This document shows, piece after piece, positions 58,209 through 64,000 of a DNA stretch of 64,000 nt. Position 1 is the stretch's first letter. Each line of letters begins with the position of its first letter. The notes below the pieces were generated by a model. That model did not search any database and was not told where the DNA came from. It saw only the letters and a list, made by a program, of their open reading frames with translations. Position numbers and translations under genes: made by a program. This DNA comes from Arthrinium phaeospermum (Eukaryota; Ascomycota; Sordariomycetes; Amphisphaeriales; Apiosporaceae): the NCBI GenBank assembly GCA_006503535.1, contig QYRS01000014.1, positions 682,001 to 746,000 on the forward strand. The letters run 5' to 3'.

Positions 58209-59739
58209 ATGTCGATTGCCAATGGAGTAGCCACAGTATTGCCCGCCCCCGGGGGCTACGTCGTCGACCTCGACCACCCCAAAGGCCATGCAGATATCGC
58301 CACCTACTGGATCGTTGGCGCGGGTAACGTCCTGGCTCTGCTGTTCATGTCGCAGCGGCTCTTTACGAAATCGGCGCTGTTGAAGGAGTTTCGGTTGGAA
58401 GATGGTAGGTCCACTGCCCCCTGCCCCCCCTTTTGATCTCGGCGTATGTCTTTTCGACTGACTAACTGGACCCTGCGTAGGACTCTTGGTGCTCGCGTGG
58501 GTAAGAAGATCCTAACCCGACCATGCATTCGAGTGCTAGGCGCAATACTGACGCGATTAGATCACCTCAGTAAGCACACAGGCTCTGCTGGTCTACTTGT
58601 TTGCCATCGGGGTTCTGGGAGCCCGCACATGGGAAATCTCGGCCAGGCATCACCGCTTTTACAGCCTCGTGAGTCCCCTTTTGCACCTGTCCGCGCCTCG
58701 CTTCCCCATATACTTACTGACCAAACCCCCCCCCACGGCGCACGCAGATGAGGCTAGTGATACCGGTTATCTACGCTCCTTGCGCCGGCTCGGCGAAACT
58801 CTCTCTTTTGTTCTACTACCGCCGCCTCGGCCTCGGCCCGTGGTTCCGCCGGTGCGTCCTCGTGACGATGCTCGTCGTGGCCGGCTACACGCTCGGCACC
58901 GTCTTCGCCCTCATCTTCGGCTGCCACCCCATCGCCAAGAGCTGGGACAGCACCGTCGCCGGCGGGACCTGCATCGACCACGACGCCCTGCACTTCGCCA
59001 CGGCGATCCTGAACATGGCCACCGACGGCGTCATGCTCGCCCTCCCCATCCCGGTGGTGGCGGGCTTCGTTATGCCGAAGCGGCAGAAGCTGGGCTTGTT
59101 CGTCATGTTCCTCATCGGGGCCGGGACGGTGGCGGTCTCGGTCATGTGCTTCCTCGTCCTGCTGCCGGCCTTGGCGGACCGAGATCAGACCTGGGCTATG
59201 GCGTGCCCTTCCATGGTAAGTCCCGTATCTATGTACTTCTAGTTCCCGACACAGATACCAAACCGAGGGTCATCGATGTACTAATTCGGGATCGTGCGAA
59301 AAAGTGGCTCTGCCTCGAAGCCAACCTCCTCATCATCTGCGCCAGCCTCCCGACGCTCCGGCGCTTCCTCCACCACGTAGCCCCCCGGCTGACCGGCGAC
59401 TACGATTCCTATTACGAGGGGGACCGCGAACGGCTGTCCCCGAGCCCGGGCCCGGGACGACGTCACCGTCGTCACCATCAGCACAAACTGCGACACCGGC
59501 ACCTCCGGTGGTACAACCGGGTCAGCGACCGGTTCCGCGACTACCCGATGCGGTCGCTGCGGGACGTGGCGCTGCGGCCGGACCAGGTCCAGACGGTCGA
59601 GACGCGCGCGGGCACCAACAGCCGCTGCAGCCGCATGTGGGACGCGCGGCCCAACAAGAGCGACGGCGACTCGGAGAAGGCCATCTTCCAGACGCGGACC
59701 ATGACGGTCACGTACCAGAACCGCGACGGGAGCTTGTAG
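58209..59739 (+). CDS. fungal rhodopsin-like/PTH11-type 7TM membrane protein (third, divergent)
   Basis: Five exons, 58209-58404, 58481-58500, 58561-58668, 58748-59215 and 59305-59739, give 408 residues. Exon 2 is only 20 nt (GLLVLAW across its junctions). Helices include YWIVGAGNVLALLFMSQRLF, GLLVLAWITSVSTQALLVYL, PCAGSAKLSLLFYYRRLGLG, LVTMLVVAGYTLGTVFALIF, a Cys loop IFGCHPIAKSWDSTVAGGTC, ATDGVMLALPIPVVAGFVMP and LFVMFLIGAGTVAVSVMCFL. The Cys loop and helix order match the fungal rhodopsin domain of PTH11-related proteins. The tail is unusually basic (HRRHHQHKLRHRHLRWYNR). It differs strongly from the two paralogues upstream, so it is not a recent duplicate. Function is unknown; membrane signalling is possible. 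Confidence 0.82.
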
Positions 59740-62213
59740 TGGTGGGCGCCGGTATCAATGGGTAAAGAGAACGATTAATAAAGAAAATGCATAAGAAAAA
59801 GGAAGAGAAAAAAAAATCAGCGCAGGGTTCGTTGGGAGTTTTGGTTTTACCCAGTTACTTATATACCCTTTGTTCAGATATTCCCAGAAGCCAGGCAGCG
59901 TATTCACTTTGTTACAACGAGCAACTTCTACCCGGCACGGACAGATGGCAGGATGCAGCAAGCCAAAAGTTCTATGGTCTTTACCCCAAACACCGAAACT
60001 TACAAAGCTGCGATGTCTGACGAGCGAGAGACCACTGATCGGCGGCCTTCACAAGGCAGTCATACGGCGTTGAGGGGGTAAGCAACAGCAGGGAAGCGGC
60101 TCCTTCGCCTAAGCTTCTTACAGTATGCCCGTAAGCTCGCTTAATGTCAGCTCCCTCCCCCCATCCCAGCGGTCAAACTCGACCGCAGACGCCCACTTAC
60201 CGCCGGATGTCATGTAAGGCTCTGCGCAAATCCTCGTGGCGATCCCTGTGATTCTCCCGGCTGGCATCTTGGGAAAGGCGGTGTGTAATCTGAAGTCCTC
60301 ATCCAGGTGCCAATGCCAATGGCAAACGAAAGGGACTGGAGCGGCATACCTGTGCTGCTGGCTGTATGCATATGATAAGTGACAGAGAAGGGAGGGGAGT
60401 GCGTGCGAAGGAGCAAGCCACATGCAAGTACCGGCAGCTGCAGAAGGATCAAGCTGGGGTCGTCTTCTTCCCCCACAGGAGGCGTCCATTTGCAGCTGCA
60501 GGATGGGGGATTCCGGGCGGGCGGCGGCGTCGCATGGCCAGATGGGGAAATAAGCGACTTTGAGAGGCTGGCTGAACACGACGGCCCCGACTGCTGTTCG
60601 GTCTTGGATTGGCACGCGGACGAGATGGGAGTCAGGGAGATGCCCCTCAATGAACGATTAATCAGTCGGGGTCTAGACTATCCCGAGGCAGAGATGCTTT
60701 CAGAAAACGGGAGCAAATGAGCATCCCAGAAGGAAACTCTTGCCTATGGTTGGTGGTCGCTGCAGAAGCCGGCATGCATGGCGCTCTCTCCTCTTCTCTG
60801 CTCATGGCGGACGGTCATTCGAATGAGTTAGGAGGACACCAATTGGGATCGAGGACAGACAGCATATGTAATTAATTCAGTCATGCCCGCCGGTAATCGG
60901 CCGACGGTCTAATGTGCGCCAGCATTTCCGGGCGAACTCCGCAACTCCGGGCGTTGCAAGTTGTGTCTTCCCCATGGGATGGACGAGAAAGGCAAACCGC
61001 CGTACTTTTCGGTAAGTAGCTCCCGTCGGGAGAGTGCAACCTGCGATGCATGCATGTACGGTACCATGCAGAGGACCTTTTTAGTGCAACGTGGAATGAT
61101 TGATTGCAGTCGGTCGGCGTAAGGCGTTGTATGCAGACACTAACAAAAGAGTGGTAATCCGTATTCCCGGTGGCCATGTCTCTGGGCATGCCTCTAGGCA
61201 CGTTTCCGGCCATGCCTTCCAGTCGCCTTCTCTGCACCCCCGTCTGACGTGCCCCGTTAGCCCGTACTTTTCGTACTTTTCTGCCTGCGCCGTACTTTTC
61301 TTGACAACATTAGTCTCGCCCACTCGGCAGATTGCAGGTGGCTGATAATGGCCCCACTAACCACGAGCGTGCAAGGTATTTTCAGTGGGAGTGGCTCTGA
61401 CAACCCCCGCTGTCCAGGCCCTTTTCTGTCCACTGCCCAGGCCCTACCAGTTTCTGCTACCACCGTACTTGCAGCTCCTATCAGCAGCATTTTGAGGCCG
61501 ACTTGCCATGCCAAATCCCCATGCCAATGCGAAAAGAAAAACAACGTCATTCACGAATCCGAGTACCCGCGCATGCATTCATGTAAACTGCGCCCAAATT
61601 GGCGTCATAATGTCGCATGCATAATCATCGCCAGACCTGCCTGATACAGCCATTCTCCAGTCTTCTGGACGGGCCGAGAGAGACTGATTGTTGACACTGC
61701 TGCGCCGTAAACAAAGGAGCAGGCAAGGAGCCCACGAGAAGAACCCGGTCACGCCGTTAGCGAAAGCCAAGACACGACGGCACTAGGAACTTAGCAGCAA
61801 AAGCCAGCCGCATAAGGTGGCAGTTCTCTGCTAAGTAAGAGGCCTGCTGGCACCCTGGTCTGACGGTGTACGGTGCACCCCCGGAGCATGCGGGGATAGT
61901 TGGGAAACCCCCCCTGATCTTATGTAACCCCGTCGCAGCCCATTCATCTGTACTCTTTGCTTCGTATCATCATCTCACCACTCTCTTCATCCTTTATCCG
62001 CATGTCGCCTACTCGTTACCTGACAAGTGCAGGCAGGTTCCTTTTTTTCCGAGCTGCGCCATTTGACAAATCTCGGCCGCTGCCCTGACTAGACGCGTTC
62101 GCCTCACCACGTTTCGTATTGACACGCGCGCGCAACCCACACGCAGATACCCACACCCGCTTTGCGCATGTCAGCACCGCCGCCAGGGCCAAGGCTTTCC
62201 TTTCCCGTGGAAC
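59740..62213. other. 2.5-kb intergenic region upstream of the Clr5-domain gene
   Basis: No frame is convincing. A minus-strand frame at 60,118-60,615 is open but lacks clear codon bias. Four copies of CGTACTTTTC lie at 61,001-61,300, and a pyrimidine-rich leader runs into 62,214. Confidence 0.45.
61001..61300 (+). repeat. four copies of the 10-mer CGTACTTTTC
   Basis: Exact copies start at 61,001, 61,263, 61,272 (overlapping the previous one by one base) and 61,291. Four exact 10-mers in 300 bp exceeds chance expectation. They may be binding sites for a regulator of the downstream gene; this is inference. Confidence 0.5.
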
Positions 62214-64000
62214 ATGGCCAAGTCTGTGTCCGACTCGGATGCAGACTCGAAGCCCGTTTCGTCTCTATTCTGGCGATCTGTACTGAACACGGACGAGCCT
62301 AGACCGTCGTCGTCGTCGGCGTCGTCTGCTGGGGGGTTGGGTTTCCGCGCCGGCGCAGGAGACCACCTTGTCAAATCAGACGACGGCACCAGTAATGCTA
62401 ATTCTAAGCGTCATGAAGGAGGAGGAGGGGATGATGATGAGGCAGCGCGTTTTGCCAAGAGGCCAATTACTACGGTGAAGCAAGAGGAATACCCTTATTC
62501 CGAAAATGCCGGCGGCTCGTACGATGTCCGGTATGGCCGGCCACAGCAGCAGCAAGAACTACCGCAACGCCACCACCCGCTACTACGGCCTACGGGTTCT
62601 GCCGCAGCCCTGCCGTGCGCCACGCCCGCCGCCGCCGCCGCCGCTGCTGGCGCTCGGAGACCGATCCAGCAGTACCCGGCCGAGATCTGGGAGACGCACA
62701 AGGCCCACCTCCACCACCTGTACATCCAGCAGGGCAAGTCGCTGAAGCAGATCCAGCAGATCATGGCCCAGCGGGGCTTCAACGCAAGGTTAGCAGAACC
62801 AAGCCTCATTTATCCTATTCACTGCCACACGCGCCTGAACACGGGGGTCCGACTAACGCTGGCGCAAGCGACAAGATGTACAAGGACCGCTTCTCCAAAT
62901 GGGGCTTTCGCAAGAACAGGCGTACATTGACCAGGGAACGGGCCGAAGGGACTAGCAGCAGTAACGGCAGTATGATGCAGCACACGAATCACCATTATCG
63001 AGGGAGCAGTAGTGGCAGTTCTATCCGGGCGACGGTCGGCGGTGGGATGATGCATGCACAGGATTGCTACGCGCAATTCTTGGGAACGACGACGGCCGCG
63101 CCACCCCGAGACTACAGGCAGCAGCACCAGCAACAATTACTATTAAGCCATCCGGTGGCTGAGAGGAGTTTACCGCTGGCGTACTTCCAGGACGCCCTCT
63201 ACGACAACCGGCCACAACTGCCGGACACTTACCTGGTGCAGGACCAGCTGCTGCGGTGCTTCGATGGCATGGCCGCGAAAGCCTGGGCGACGGGCGAGGT
63301 GCGACAGGGAGACACCAACAAGATCATGTACGTGACGCCCGAGGTGCACCGCCGCCTGGTGCGTCTTTTCGACGTGCGCGACTACATCAGCACCGTGACC
63401 GACGAGACGCCGCCCTGCCACGCCGCGGCCGTTATGCGGCCGGGTTACCAATCAGTCAGCAATTTCCTGCGGAATCCGTCGATGTTCGGCCTGTTGCGCC
63501 TGCTGCAATTGACCATGTACGCCGGGCCCAATACCCAGCTGCCCATCGTCTGGCGCTACATTGCCAACTCGCCGCAGCTGCGCCACTGCTCGGTGCCGGG
63601 GCTGTACGAGCTCTGCCAGAACATGGACCGGCTGATCAGTTCGTACCCGCCCGGCAGCTGCGCCTCCTCGCCGTTTGTGGATTTGGTCATCAACATGCTA
63701 CCGCGGCTCGAGGCCATGCTGCCGCCGCCGCCGCCGTCATCGCCCGAAGAAAATGCGTTGCCGCCCTGGACGCCGACGCGCAAGCTGCGCGATATGCTGC
63801 GCCGACTACTTCTGGCGACGTCGCACCGTCAGTCGCTGTCGGGGCCGCTGAGGCGGTACACTTACAACAGCGAGCTGCTGGTGCGGGAGCTGCTCGAAGT
63901 GCTGGAGCGCGAGATCGCGAGCCGAGGGGAACCCGAACAACGGTGGCACGTGTGCGAGGATATCAGCGCGGCGCTGCCGAAGGAAGTGCGGCTGGACTTG
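62214..64000 (+). CDS. Clr5-domain protein, 3' end beyond the window
   Basis: Exon 1 is 62214-62788 and exon 2 starts at 62,869 and is still open at 64,000, giving at least 569 residues. The N-terminus is disordered and acidic/Ser-rich, then Gln- and Ala-rich. The Clr5 domain starts about residue 160 (EIWETHKAHLHHLYIQQGKS, LKQIQQIMAQRGFNA), crosses the intron and ends DKMYKDRFSKWGFRKN. It is a Myb-like helix-turn-helix segment found at the N-terminus of many fungal nuclear proteins, first noted in fission yeast Clr5. Beyond residue 270 there is a helical region (FLRNPSMFGLLRLLQLTMYA, LELCQNMDR-like) without a recognised domain. It is likely a nuclear DNA-binding regulator. The donor is AG-GTTAGC and the branch CTAAC is good. 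Confidence 0.85.

Noticed and set aside
60118..60615. Minus-strand frame of 165 codons
   Set aside because: No clear codon bias or domain, and an overlapping plus-strand frame is equally open. There is not enough to call a gene.

Overview
The window is nuclear DNA of a filamentous ascomycete (Pezizomycotina, most likely a Sordariomycete). The evidence is short GT-AG introns of about 55-130 nt with CTAAC/CTGAC-type branch points, G/C-rich third codon positions, and fungus-restricted families: AA9 LPMO, Zn2Cys6 regulator, Clr5-domain protein, HbrB-like TORC2 subunit and fungal rhodopsin-like 7TM proteins. The first 7.6 kb is AT-rich, stop-riddled DNA in which CpA/TpG is scarce and TpA abundant while CpG survives. 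That is the signature of repeat-induced point mutation (RIP), so it is probably a dead transposon block.

Layout. 1-7,650: RIP-degraded block. 7,650-10,400: normal-composition DNA with gene fragments but no intact gene. 12.0-13.6 kb: a 63-residue proline-rich protein and a 256-residue hypothetical protein. 14.4-17.3 kb (minus): Gln-rich LIM-domain-binding (Ldb1/PtaB-type) cofactor, followed by about 5 kb without a protein gene. 22.2-23.6 kb: intron-like signals without a sustained reading frame, a possible spliced non-coding RNA. 24.2-27.3 kb (minus): HbrB/Bit61-type TORC2 subunit. 30.0-31.9 kb: MFS sugar transporter. 32.0 kb (minus): tRNA-like gene with a Pol III terminator. 33.6-34.8 kb: secreted AA9 LPMO. 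35.04-35.23 kb: a small element with 38-bp terminal inverted repeats and TA flanks (MITE). 35.6-37.9 kb: Gal4-type Zn2Cys6 regulator. 37.9-38.8 kb (minus): P-loop kinase. 39.6-41.5 kb: second MFS sugar transporter with a one-base frameshift. 42.6-45.0 kb: two hypothetical genes, the second also apparently frameshifted.

46.1-55.7 kb looks like a compact accessory cluster. Two paralogous rhodopsin-like 7TM proteins bracket a cytochrome P450, a short-chain dehydrogenase and an HxxxD acyltransferase. P450 and SDR are divergent from one 0.78-kb promoter, and the convergent gene ends are 110-140 bp apart. A third, more distant 7TM protein lies at 58.2-59.7 kb. The enzyme set (oxidation, reduction/oxidation, acylation) fits small-molecule tailoring or detoxification. 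No PKS, NRPS or terpene synthase is in the window, so product and substrate are unknown.

A Clr5-domain gene runs off the right edge. All splice models were read by eye from splice-site consensus, codon phase and family resemblance; no alignment or database search was possible.
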